A program made the position numbers and the translations under genes. Source: Spirosoma fluviale (GTDB lineage Bacteria > Bacteroidota > Bacteroidia > Cytophagales > Flexibacteraceae). From it: a stretch of 44,767 nucleotides of DNA. How positions within the stretch are numbered: the first letter of the stretch is position 1; each line of letters begins with the position of its first letter. Under the pieces are notes generated by a model, which worked only from the letters and a program-made list of their open reading frames with translations, was not told the origin of the DNA and did no database searches. The DNA lies in assembly GCA_945883425.1 (NCBI GenBank), contig CAMCXM010000011.1, positions 1 to 44,767 on the forward strand, read 5' to 3'. Positions 1 through 7,385 of the stretch are shown here, piece after piece.

Positions 1-564
1 AGCAGGGGCTTCAACAACGGCTACTACTTCTTCAGCAGGAGCTTCAACAGCGGCTACTACTTCAGCAACAACTTCTTCAACTACCGGAGGAGCTGCAGCT
101 GCAATTTCAGCAGCCTGTTTTGCAGCCTGGGCCGCAATTCGTGCTTCATTCACTTTCGTCTCAGCCTCGAGACGTGATTTAGTTGCATCAGCTTTCGCTT
201 TGGCAAGATTGTCAACACGTCCAGAAATCTTGGAATCTTTTCCAGATTTCCATGCTTCGAATTTTGCATCGGCATCTTCCTGACTCAAAGCTCCTTTATT
301 CACACCAATCTGAAGGTGTTTCTTGTAAAGGATACCTCTGTACGAAAGAATGGCACGTACAGTATCAGTTGGCTGAGCTCCGTTCATCAACCATGTCAGT
401 GCTTTATCGTCCTGTAGAACGATGGTAGCTGGAATGGTGTTTGGGTTGTAGGTACCCAGTTTTTCGATAAATCGGCCATCTCGTGGCGCTGTGGCGTTTG
501 CGACTACAAGGTCAAACATCGCCAGTTTTTTTCTGCCTCGGCGGGCAAGTCGTATTTTAACCAT
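1..564 (-). CDS. rpsP: 30S ribosomal protein S16, C-terminus cut by window edge
   Basis: S16 is a component of the 30S ribosomal subunit body. The frame begins at an ATG at 562-564 (MVKIRLARRGRKK...), the classic S16 N-terminus, and continues with the S16 core (DGRFIEKLGTYNP, about residues 30-42; the Asp-Lys-Ala-Leu-Thr-Trp-Leu segment; GILYKKH). After about residue 90 comes a basic/acidic helix, then an Ala/Val/Glu/Pro-rich low-complexity tail still open at base 1, so the stop lies outside the window. Bacteroidota S16 proteins commonly carry such tails, whereas enterobacterial S16 is only about 80 residues. A TACTTTTG -7 element lies about 50 bp upstream of the start. Identity is secure; only the full length is unknown. 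Confidence 0.96.
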   Translation of the reverse strand, partial: MVKIRLARRGRKKLAMFDLVVANATAPRDGRFIEKLGTYNPNTIPATIVLQDDKALTWLMNGAQPTDTVRAILSYRGILYKKHLQIGVNKGALSQEDADAKFEAWKSGKDSKISGRVDNLAKAKADATKSRLEAETKVNEARIAAQAAKQAAEIAAAAPPVVEEVVAEVVAAVEAPAEEVVAVVEAPA

Positions 565-613
565 TTGGTTTTGAATTAGTGAGGAACACGTCCCCTGTTT
601 ATAAAATGGGCTG

Positions 614-621
614 CAAAAGTA
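614..621 (-). promoter_or_regulatory. TAnnTTTG-type -7 element of rpsP
   Basis: On the minus strand this reads TACTTTTG followed by CAGC, matching the Bacteroidota -7 consensus TAnnTTTG. It lies 49 bp upstream of the rpsP ATG. The -33 TTG is not clear. The assignment rests on the motif and its position only. Confidence 0.5.
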
Positions 622-965
622 AACTATTATATGTAAAAAAACCAGAGTTGTTCCGGAAAAATTCGGCTCGCAATAATTAATGAAAAAGGGAAATCAAAAT
701 GCTGAATTTATGGAAGTTATGAATTCCGATCTGAGCATAATCCCAATCATCTGCCGCGGCAAATACCGAGCCAGTTGAAATCAAGACACGGCTAAAACCT
801 TATTTGCAACCAATTCTGACCAATTCAAAAAAACATCCATGATTTCTATGCTCTTGCCACCAAAATCCAAATGACGAAAATTCACTAACCGAACTGTTCT
901 GAATGGAAATGTCATCCAATTCAATCCAAATTCCGAAATAGGAATTTGAAATAGGCTAAGAGATT

Positions 966-994
966 GAAAATCATAAATTCTCTTTATGATTTTC
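966..994 (-). terminator. Candidate AT-rich terminator hairpin after the membrane protein gene
   Basis: A perfect 12-bp stem with a 5-nt loop lies about 95 bp downstream of the stop of the minus-strand gene ending at 1088. It has only an imperfect T-rich tail, so termination is inferred from position. It could instead be part of the hairpin cluster in this gap. Confidence 0.3.
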
Positions 995-1087
995 TTAATG
1001 CTACGCAATAGAAACTACTTGTTAGTCAGCCAATCAAAATGTTAGTTGATTCTATTGCAGTTTCCAGATGAAACCAGACTAAACTCT

Positions 1088-2488
1088 CTACTTAAAGTAT
1101 TCATTCAGCTTTTTACCTCGCTGGAGATAATCAGGTCGGTCAAGCAAAGCATTTCGCTGTAAAATCTCTTTGTCGGTGAGTTTCCACTTACCAAACACAT
1201 AGGCGTATGACTTCCAGGTCATGGCATCCATATGAATAATTTCTCTCTGGTATTGAAATGATTGAAAGATATTGAGCAAAAGGAAACTGCCGGCACAGGC
1301 GTAAACCAAAATTCTTGCACGAACCGCTTTCTCCAAAACCAGAGCTAAAGGAAAGGCCAGGAGACCAAAAACCGGTATGAATGCTCTTTGCCCAAAACAA
1401 CCTCCATACCACCAGCAATACCAACTTAGGACAATGAAAATATTGAACGGCAGATACCACATGATGGCGGAAAAAATCCCCTTCATTCGTTGATCACGAT
1501 GCAATAGCCACAGACCAGACATTGCCAACGCAGCCATTGGTGTATAAACAAACCAGCCTTTTCTAAAGCCAAATAAGCCATACCAAATCTGGGAAGGTCG
1601 GTCAAAATAAAATCCTTCCTGTTCATAGGTATATGCCACCCAACTACCAGTGGCAAACTTCCAGAATAAAAATATCGGAAATATGAAAATCAGAAATGCT
1701 ACAACGCCACCAATAAACTCTTTTGCAAACTGCGATAGCTGACTCATCCCAAAACCTATGTTCTTCCATCTCTGAAACAAAAATCCAATGGGAACCAATC
1801 CTGTCAGGATTTCAGTTGGACGGATCAAGGCACTGAAGCCCACACAAGCACAGGCAAAGGCAAAATACTGCCATCCCTTTCCACGCCACCAATTGTCCAG
1901 AAATAGAAGCATCAGGCAGAAAACAAACAATAAGTAGTTGTGCGTAACACCAGCTTGTAATACGCCATAAAAAAAAATATTGGTACCCAGAAATAACAAA
2001 ATGATGGTCGTCAGCACAATTATCTGACTGAAATACCGGGATAAGATTATGGCCAGAATCCAGAATGCCAGACAAGTAAAGAAGATGGTGGATATGGCGA
2101 TGGCAAACCGATATGGCGGGGAGTACCCCGATTGTTGATAACCGAAAGAGGGTGCGAGGAAATGAGCTGCCAGAAAAAACGGAATTTCAAGTATGGCTAT
2201 TCCGGGAGAGTATTTACTCAGATATCCGCCCCGACCATTTTTATAGAGAAAATACTTCCTGTCAAATTGTTCTGGCATCCCATCCACAAACCTGAGGTTT
2301 GCCATGTCGTCGTACACAAAAAAAGCAGGTAGGTAAATATAGTAACCGTTGGCATCCATTTGCAATGGATACCTTGTTTTCAGCCAGTTACCATTCAGAA
2401 AAACATAGGCAGACAGAATGAGAAACAAGGACATCAGCACTTTCCGGCTGGTGACCCAATGAGGTAAAAAGGATTTGTCGAATGCCAT
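1088..2488 (-). CDS. Polytopic membrane protein, GT-C glycosyltransferase-like
   Basis: This 466-residue protein is almost entirely hydrophobic and shows roughly 9-11 membrane segments (residues 15-32, 98-115, 130-185, several between 190 and 290, and 325-420). After the first segment comes a long outer loop with the acidic-aromatic stretch MDANGYYIYLPAFFVYDD. Such a loop between the first two membrane segments, carrying acidic catalytic residues, is the layout of GT-C glycosyltransferases using lipid-linked sugars (GT39/PMT-like). The tail is short and basic. The ATG at 2486-2488 is the start. The gene stands alone, divergent from the epimerase at 2600. The GT-C call is by fold pattern only; a transporter or unknown membrane protein cannot be excluded. 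Confidence 0.6.
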   Translation of the reverse strand: MAFDKSFLPHWVTSRKVLMSLFLILSAYVFLNGNWLKTRYPLQMDANGYYIYLPAFFVYDDMANLRFVDGMPEQFDRKYFLYKNGRGGYLSKYSPGIAILEIPFFLAAHFLAPSFGYQQSGYSPPYRFAIAISTIFFTCLAFWILAIILSRYFSQIIVLTTIILLFLGTNIFFYGVLQAGVTHNYLLFVFCLMLLFLDNWWRGKGWQYFAFACACVGFSALIRPTEILTGLVPIGFLFQRWKNIGFGMSQLSQFAKEFIGGVVAFLIFIFPIFLFWKFATGSWVAYTYEQEGFYFDRPSQIWYGLFGFRKGWFVYTPMAALAMSGLWLLHRDQRMKGIFSAIMWYLPFNIFIVLSWYCWWYGGCFGQRAFIPVFGLLAFPLALVLEKAVRARILVYACAGSFLLLNIFQSFQYQREIIHMDAMTWKSYAYVFGKWKLTDKEILQRNALLDRPDYLQRGKKLNEYFK

Positions 2489-2599
2489 CCGGGCAAAGAA
2501 AGTGAGAAATTCATCGATTGAGAAAATGCGCTGATAATTTCGGGTTCCTTATTCGTAATTTTTGACAAACAATGACCCCTTCGAAGAGTTATAATTTTC

Positions 2600-3490
2600 A
2601 TGAACGTCTTAATTGCTGGTGGATCAGGTTTGCTCGGAAGGCAAATCACCAAAGTCCTGATAGAACAAGGGCATAACGTGGGGTGGCTTACCCGAACCAT
2701 CAAATCTGAAAGTGATAATATAAAACAGTACCAATGGAATCCATCTGAAAAACAAGTGGACCAAACCGCAATCGACTGGTCAGATGCCATCATCAATCTG
2801 GCGGGAGAAAGCATTGGAGAAATTTCCTGGACTACATCAGGAAAAGAGCGAATCCTTGAAAGTAGAATTGACTCAGTCCGGGTTCTTGCAGATGCCATTT
2901 ATAAACGGACAACTCCACTTACAAGTTTTGTGGGAGTATCTGGTGCGGGTTATTATGGAAGTTCTTCTATTCCGAAAAAAGAATCGGATGGGGCAGGATC
3001 TGATTTCCAGGCGACCGTTGCTTTGAAATGGGAAACGGAATACCATAAAATTCAGGAATCAAAACCTGAACACTTTGCAATTCTTCGTCTGGCTGTTGTT
3101 TTATCAATGGAAGGTGGCGCATTGCCCAAAATTGTTCAACCCATCCGATGGGGCATTGGCTCCAGTCTTGGAACCGGCAACCAACCATTTAACTGGATAC
3201 ATTTAGAAGACGCTGCCCGGATTTTTACAGAAGCATTAAAATGGAATGGTGTTTTCAATGTTTCAGCGCCAGGTTCTATAAACAACCGTGAATTGACTGA
3301 AGTAATCGCCCACCAATTAAAAAAGCCATTGTTCCTGCCTCCTGTTCCTTCTTTTATCCTAAAATTGGCCCTGGGTGACAGATCAAGGCTTGTTCTGGAG
3401 GGCAATATTTCAGATCTTTCAAAACTTGAAAATACCGGTTACCAGTTTCGTTTCAGGACAATCAAAAGTGCAATTGAAAATCTCCTTTGA
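2600..3490 (+). CDS. TIGR01777 family NAD(P)-dependent epimerase (YfcH-like)
   Basis: A 296-residue short-chain dehydrogenase/epimerase of the TIGR01777 (YfcH/SulA) family. The N-terminal Rossmann motif GGSGLLGRQI (about residues 7-16) binds the dinucleotide. The family signature INLAGESIGEISWTTSGKERILESRI lies at about 65-90, in two blocks, and the GVSGAGYYG segment (about 112-120) is the usual SxxGxYG region. The C-terminal DUF1731-like part has the expected NVSAPGSINNRELTEV and the LLLP/LALGDRS-type helix. Length is typical (about 300). The substrate of the family is not established. The gene is convergent with the lipoprotein gene at 3499, only 8 bp apart, with a small hairpin at the stop codon. 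Confidence 0.92.
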   Translation: MNVLIAGGSGLLGRQITKVLIEQGHNVGWLTRTIKSESDNIKQYQWNPSEKQVDQTAIDWSDAIINLAGESIGEISWTTSGKERILESRIDSVRVLADAIYKRTTPLTSFVGVSGAGYYGSSSIPKKESDGAGSDFQATVALKWETEYHKIQESKPEHFAILRLAVVLSMEGGALPKIVQPIRWGIGSSLGTGNQPFNWIHLEDAARIFTEALKWNGVFNVSAPGSINNRELTEVIAHQLKKPLFLPPVPSFILKLALGDRSRLVLEGNISDLSKLENTGYQFRFRTIKSAIENLL

Positions 3491-3499
3491 CAAGGAGAT
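3480..3499. other. Hairpin between two convergent genes, stop codon in loop
   Basis: A perfect 8-bp stem (ATCTCCTT at 3480-3487, AAGGAGAT at 3492-3499) with a 4-nt loop. The epimerase TGA stop (3488-3490) forms most of the loop and the minus-strand lipoprotein stop begins at 3501. There is no T-run, so a classical terminator is unlikely. It may still shape both 3' ends. Confidence 0.4.
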
Positions 3500-4296
3500 C
3501 AAGGATAGGCGAAATTCCGCTCAAACGGAATCCATGAAGTAAGTGAACGATTATCCTGTGTAACAGCTCGTGTCCGCAGATAAAACTTCCTTCCTTTTCT
3601 ATCCGGAAATGACAATAAGCGGTTCAATCTGGCCACACCTGAAACGGAACCAACATTTTGAATGATTGCGTTCTCAATGGATGTTGATTTCAATGAGTCA
3701 AACCATTGCAGCTCAATTCTTTCCATTCTGTCGGCAAATGATCGAATTTGAAAACGGAATTCTTTTTGGTTGGTGACCCAATTAGCCGAATCAATTCGAT
3801 GATTGGCCGTCAATCCATTAAACGGTGTATCCAAAACCATTTCGGGGTAACGTGGATTGCGAATGAACAGAGTACGCTTCACGGAGTCAGATTTTTGACC
3901 TGCCATTTCCTGTGCCAGTCCAAAACAAACATAATTTCCTGCTCGTATATCAGCCGGAACCAATGTTCGGAAAAGGACGGATTCCAGAATTTTCCCTTCT
4001 GTTTGCTTTTCCTGATGATAAACGAAATCGGAGTCCGGACCGGCGAAATCAAAGGGCTGCTCCGGACTTCTGTAAACTCCAACGTGGATTGTATTCATTG
4101 AAACGCTACTCGCTAAAGATGCTGCATACAAAATGGAATCGCCCTCCTGAATGATTCCTTTTTGGGTTGTTACTGTATCGAATTTCAATAAGAAATATGG
4201 CTTTGATTGCTCCTCTGGAAAAGAGTGACAACCCGTGAATAACAAGCTGGCAATCAAGCCTACGAAAGAGATTAAATTAAGTAAAGAACGGATCAT
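3499..4296 (-). CDS. Hypothetical lipoprotein
   Basis: Three start codons lie close together (TTG 4311, ATG 4308, ATG 4296). I prefer 4296, which gives an ideal lipoprotein signal: a short basic start (MIRS), a hydrophobic core, and the lipobox LFTGC with lipidated Cys about residue 23. The mature part (about 240 residues) is rich in beta-prone sequence and has no catalytic motif I recognise. It looks like two small beta-sandwich-like regions (about 40-150 and 160-265). I do not recognise the family. It is alone on the minus strand; upstream lie the strong terminator at 4351-4380 and the rplY gene, so it likely has its own promoter. Confidence 0.75.
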   Translation of the reverse strand: MIRSLLNLISFVGLIASLLFTGCHSFPEEQSKPYFLLKFDTVTTQKGIIQEGDSILYAASLASSVSMNTIHVGVYRSPEQPFDFAGPDSDFVYHQEKQTEGKILESVLFRTLVPADIRAGNYVCFGLAQEMAGQKSDSVKRTLFIRNPRYPEMVLDTPFNGLTANHRIDSANWVTNQKEFRFQIRSFADRMERIELQWFDSLKSTSIENAIIQNVGSVSGVARLNRLLSFPDRKGRKFYLRTRAVTQDNRSLTSWIPFERNFAYP

Positions 4297-4350
4297 AAAA
4301 ATATGCATCAACTTAAGAATCCGGGATTTTCAACAGACCGGCTGTAAACA

Positions 4351-4380
4351 AAAAAACTCCGGATTACTCCGGAGTTTTTT
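4351..4380 (-). terminator. Rho-independent terminator of the prs-rplY operon
   Basis: A perfect 13-bp stem (AAAAAACTCCGGA / TCCGGAGTTTTTT) with a TTAC loop lies 18 bp downstream of the rplY stop. Read on the minus strand it is a GC-rich stem followed by six T, a textbook intrinsic terminator. It is symmetric enough to work from either side, but no plus-strand gene reads into it. Confidence 0.9.
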
Positions 4381-4398
4381 AGCCAGAATACTGGCAAA

Positions 4399-4962
4399 TT
4401 AGTCTTTTTGACCTTTCAAAGCTCTTGGGATTTCAATCGTTACCACTGGAACAGCGGCAGGATTCAAGATCCGGTAATTGGCAGTTGAAATGGCGCTCAC
4501 CTTTACTGTTTTACCAAGATCCAAATCTGAAACATCGATTGTCACAAAATCTGGAAGATTGGCAGGCAAAGCGGAAATTTTCACTTTGCGAAGTTTCTGA
4601 ACCAACTTACCACCTTTCGCTACACCTACTGAGTTTCCGGTTACTTTAACCGGAACTTCCATCTTCACTTCCTTATCCTCATGAAGTTCGAGGAAATCGG
4701 CATGAAGAATAATATCATTTACAGGATGGAACTGAATGTCCTGAAGAATTGCTCTGAACATTTTACCCTCCACATTCAGGTCGACAATGTGCGCATCCGG
4801 AGTGTACACAATCGAGCGGAAAAGATACATTGGAACCGCGAAGTGAACCTGCTCAGTTCCACCGTAAAGTACACATGGAACTTCCGCACTTTCACGAAGT
4901 GCTTTTGATGCGGTTTTACCGAGATTCGCTCTTTTAAACCCTACAATCTCTACTGATTTCAT
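4399..4962 (-). CDS. rplY: 50S ribosomal protein L25, CTC form
   Basis: This 187-residue protein matches the long (CTC/general stress protein) form of L25, which binds 5S rRNA in the large subunit. The N-terminal L25 domain (about 1-95) contains KTASKALRESAEVPCVLYGG, the conserved RNA-contact strand, followed by DIQFHPVNDIILHADFLEL. The C-terminal TL5/CTC beta domain (about 98-187) includes GVAKGGKLVQKLRKVKISALP and ends in a short basic tail. It lies 27 bp downstream of prs on the same strand, a pairing of prs and rplY seen in many bacteria, and is followed by the terminator at 4351-4380. Confidence 0.96.
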   Translation of the reverse strand: MKSVEIVGFKRANLGKTASKALRESAEVPCVLYGGTEQVHFAVPMYLFRSIVYTPDAHIVDLNVEGKMFRAILQDIQFHPVNDIILHADFLELHEDKEVKMEVPVKVTGNSVGVAKGGKLVQKLRKVKISALPANLPDFVTIDVSDLDLGKTVKVSAISTANYRILNPAAVPVVTIEIPRALKGQKD

Positions 4963-4989
4963 TTTTGTAAATTGTTTTATGTATAAAAA

Positions 4990-5919
4990 TTAAAGAAAAA
5001 GTGTGCTGATAGATTCCTGAGCATGTACCCTGCGAATTGCTTTTGCAAACAATGGGGCCACACTGATAACCTTAACTTTGGGATGATCCGGCCTCTTTTG
5101 CGGCAACGAATCGGTGACTACTACTTCAGTCAGACTGGATTGATCCAGAATATCATAAGCAGCGCCTGAAAAAATTCCATGCGTACAAAACGCCCGAACG
5201 CTCAAAGCTCCTTTGTCCATAAGAACAGATGCTGCCCGGCTCAATGTTCCTGCTGTATCAATGATATCATCGACGAGGATCACATTCATTCCGCTCACAT
5301 CACCAATCACCTGCATGGTGGCTACCTCATTGGCCCGAACCCGATGTTTGTCACATACAGCCAGTTCAACTCCAAAATGTTTGGCGTAGGTCCTGGCCCG
5401 TCCAACTCCCCCAACATCGGCTGAAGCAAACATGAAGTTGCTTAACTTAAGCTCTTTGATGTAGGGAACAAAAATGGCGGTTGCATCAAGATGGTCAACC
5501 GGGAAATCGAAAAATCCCTGAATCTGACCGGCATGCAAATCAAGTGTCATCAAACGCTGAATTCCAGCAGCAGTCAACAGATTGGCAACCAGTTTTGCCC
5601 CAATGGCCACTCTGGGTTTGTCTTTCCTGTCTTGCCGTGCATATCCGAAATATGGAATCACAGCCGTGATGTTACAAGCAGATGCTCTACGGACGGCATC
5701 GGCCATCAGCAGAAGTTCCATAAGATTATCAGAAGGTGCACAGGTGGCGTTGATTAGAAAAACATCTTCTCCACGAATCGACTCATTGAATTCAGGAGCC
5801 ATCTCCCCATCACTGAAACGATTGATCTTCAACGCACCCAGCGGAGCACCATAGTGTTCAGAAATTTGTTCTGACAAATACCGGGATACGGTCCCGGAAA
5901 ATATTTTAACACTCGACAT
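4990..5919 (-). CDS. prs: Ribose-phosphate pyrophosphokinase (PRPP synthetase)
   Basis: This enzyme makes PRPP from ribose 5-phosphate and ATP, feeding purine, pyrimidine, histidine, tryptophan and NAD synthesis. The 309-residue length is typical of class I enzymes. Visible motifs are the ATP/regulatory segment GYARQDRKDKPR (about 92-103), the metal/ribose-binding TLDLHAGQIQGFF (125-137), the flexible-loop ADVGGVGRARTYAK (167-180), and the PRPP-binding VILVDDIIDTAGT (213-225). It is first in an operon with rplY. A TACCTTTG -7 element lies 24 bp upstream of the ATG, and the divergent aminotransferase gene begins about 100 bp away. Confidence 0.97.
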   Translation of the reverse strand: MSSVKIFSGTVSRYLSEQISEHYGAPLGALKINRFSDGEMAPEFNESIRGEDVFLINATCAPSDNLMELLLMADAVRRASACNITAVIPYFGYARQDRKDKPRVAIGAKLVANLLTAAGIQRLMTLDLHAGQIQGFFDFPVDHLDATAIFVPYIKELKLSNFMFASADVGGVGRARTYAKHFGVELAVCDKHRVRANEVATMQVIGDVSGMNVILVDDIIDTAGTLSRAASVLMDKGALSVRAFCTHGIFSGAAYDILDQSSLTEVVVTDSLPQKRPDHPKVKVISVAPLFAKAIRRVHAQESISTLFL

Positions 5920-5943
5920 ATTTGGAAGCTCCTATTCGGGCCG

Positions 5944-5951
5944 CAAAGGTA
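5944..5951 (-). promoter_or_regulatory. TAnnTTTG -7 element of the prs-rplY operon
   Basis: On the minus strand this reads TACCTTTG followed by CGGC, a near-perfect Bacteroidota -7 element, 24 bp upstream of the prs ATG. It is the best promoter match in the window. A -33 TTG is not obvious. Confidence 0.65.
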
Positions 5952-6017
5952 GTTTTTTACTGCTTATTTTGCACCTGAATCCGAAAAAAAACTGAACGGC
6001 AAATCACCTTACTCAAA

Positions 6018-7193
6018 ATGTTGCGAACCTCTTTCTTCAAACATGTTGCCCAGACCTCCCCAGAACCCATGGCAATTGAGATTAGCCATGCAGATGGAAA
6101 TTATCTATTTGATACCAAAGGCAATAAATACCTCGATCTGATTGCCGGAATCTCAGTGAGTAATGTGGGCCACCGGAATCCTGAAGTTCTCACTGCCATT
6201 AAAAATCAGGCAGATCAACATCTTCATACACTCGTCTATGGCGAACATATTCAGCAACCCCAGGTACTTCTGGCAGAAGCCCTGGCCAATTCACTTCCTG
6301 CACCTCTGACTCAGATTTGCTTTGTGAATTCCGGCTCTGAAGCGATTGAAGGAGCCATGAAACTGGTGAAAAGAGTTACGGGACGATTTGAGATTCTGGG
6401 TTGTAACAATGCCTATCATGGAAGTTCTCAAGGTGCGTTATCATTAAACGGCGATGAATACTACAAGCGGAATTTCAGGCCTCTCCTACCTGGAATCCGT
6501 CAGATTCGATTTGGCAACTTTGACGATCTGAAACGGATCAATGTAAAAACGGCAGGCGTTTTTGTTGAAACCGTCCAGGGCGAAGCCGGAGTGCGAACGG
6601 CAGAATCTTCGTATTTCAAAGCACTCCGTCAGAAATGCACAGAAACCGGAACTATGCTTGTGTTGGATGAAATTCAAACCGGGTTTGGAAGGACAGGTAC
6701 ATTCTGGGGATTTACCCAACATGGCATTGTTCCGGATATCATTGTGATGGCAAAAGGAATGGGAGGAGGAATGCCAATCGGGGCATTTGCAGCTTCAGAA
6801 CAGCATTTATTACAGTTTACATTTGATCCGGTTCTCGGGCATATTTCCACTTTTGGAGGACATCCGGTAAGTTGTGCCGCGTCATTGGCCACAATGCGGT
6901 TTATTGAAAACAACCATCTGGCTGAGCAAGTGAAAGAAAAAGAAACACTATTCAGGAATCACCTGACTCACGACTCCATCCTTGAAATTAGAAGTGCCGG
7001 ATTGTTAATGGCGGTAGAACTGGGGTCGTTTGATAAAGTACTTCAAACCATCCGCCATTGCCTCGAAATGGGTGTGATCACCGATTGGTTTCTTCATTGC
7101 AATACTGCACTTCGGATTGCTCCCCCTCTCACGATCCGTCCGGAAGAAATTCGGTCTGCCTGTGAGGTAATTACCGCCGCACTCAACAAATAA
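6018..7193 (+). CDS. Class III PLP-dependent aminotransferase (acetylornithine/ornithine type)
   Basis: A 391-residue fold-type I PLP enzyme of aminotransferase class III. The PLP-phosphate loop is NSGSEA (104-109), the aromatic/His stacking region is NAYHGSS (131-137), the ring-nitrogen Asp lies in LDEIQTGFGRTG (216-227), and the Schiff-base Lys is K246 in VMAKGMGGGMPIGAF. Family members transfer an omega-amino group to 2-oxoglutarate (acetylornithine, ornithine, GABA or similar donors). The neighbourhood holds no arginine or polyamine genes, so the substrate cannot be fixed. It is divergent from prs, about 100 bp apart, and ends just before the long palindrome at 7195. Confidence 0.9.
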   Translation: MLRTSFFKHVAQTSPEPMAIEISHADGNYLFDTKGNKYLDLIAGISVSNVGHRNPEVLTAIKNQADQHLHTLVYGEHIQQPQVLLAEALANSLPAPLTQICFVNSGSEAIEGAMKLVKRVTGRFEILGCNNAYHGSSQGALSLNGDEYYKRNFRPLLPGIRQIRFGNFDDLKRINVKTAGVFVETVQGEAGVRTAESSYFKALRQKCTETGTMLVLDEIQTGFGRTGTFWGFTQHGIVPDIIVMAKGMGGGMPIGAFAASEQHLLQFTFDPVLGHISTFGGHPVSCAASLATMRFIENNHLAEQVKEKETLFRNHLTHDSILEIRSAGLLMAVELGSFDKVLQTIRHCLEMGVITDWFLHCNTALRIAPPLTIRPEEIRSACEVITAALNK

Positions 7194-7194
7194 A

Positions 7195-7332
7195 CCCAGA
7201 TTCCGCATTAGGATGTTAATCGTCTGATTCACACCTATAATTTTCCCTTTCGGGGAAAAATGAAATGGGGCCATAAATGAATGTGAATCAGTCGATTTGG
7301 ATTAATTGATTTTTTCTATTGCGGAATCTGGG
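7195..7332. repeat. Long nested palindrome between convergent genes
   Basis: A 138-bp imperfect palindrome begins 1 bp after the aminotransferase stop. The outer arms are a perfect 13-bp inverted repeat (CCCAGATTCCGCA at 7195-7207, complement at 7320-7332). Inside are a 12-of-13 pair at 7221-7233 and 7282-7294 (CGTCTGATTCACA type), a short TTAATC pair, and a central TTTTCCC/GGGAAAA hairpin at about 7241-7259. The nesting of four pairs in the same order on both arms shows one folded unit. It has no coding capacity. It may be a miniature palindromic element or an extended 3'-end structure. Confidence 0.6.
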
Positions 7333-7334
7333 AT

Positions 7335-7362
7335 AAAAAATCCCGGCGTTTCCACCGGGATT
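7335..7362 (-). terminator. Intrinsic terminator of the giant-protein operon
   Basis: An 8-bp stem (AATCCCGG at 7339-7346, CCGGGATT at 7355-7362) with an 8-nt loop is followed on the minus strand by a run of T (7340-7335). It lies 24 bp past the stop of the 2376-residue gene, so it should end the two-gene operon. Confidence 0.8.
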
Positions 7363-7385
7363 CTGAAATTTCAAATTCGTCTGAT

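Larger units (their letters stand above)
565..1087. other. Gene-poor gap with several perfect hairpins
   Basis: No convincing gene is seen in this 523-bp gap. A 75-codon minus-strand frame (781-1008) starts with TTG, overlaps the hairpins and looks unlike a protein. Three inverted repeats are visible: CAAATTCC/GGAATTTG at 927-934 and 941-948 (6-nt loop); a 12-bp perfect stem at 966-977 and 983-994 with a 5-nt loop (GAAAATCATAAA/TTTATGATTTTC); and GCAATAGAA/TTCTATTGC at 1005-1013 and 1050-1058. The gap follows the 3' end of the membrane protein gene, so the hairpins may act in 3'-end formation. A structured RNA is possible but unproven. Confidence 0.4.

Noticed and set aside
781-1008. 75-codon minus-strand open frame
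   Set aside because: It begins with TTG, runs through the hairpins and shows no recognisable protein pattern.
1050-1058. TTCTATTGC also present near 7314 and 25217
   Set aside because: A 9-base word; the copy near 25217 lies at the end of a coding region. Too short to be a family.
7320-7345. 13-base match (TTTATCCCAGATT on the minus strand) shared with 32111-32128
   Set aside because: At first it suggested a repeat family linking the two palindromes, but one 13-base match is expected several times by chance in a window of this size, and the palindrome centres are unrelated.
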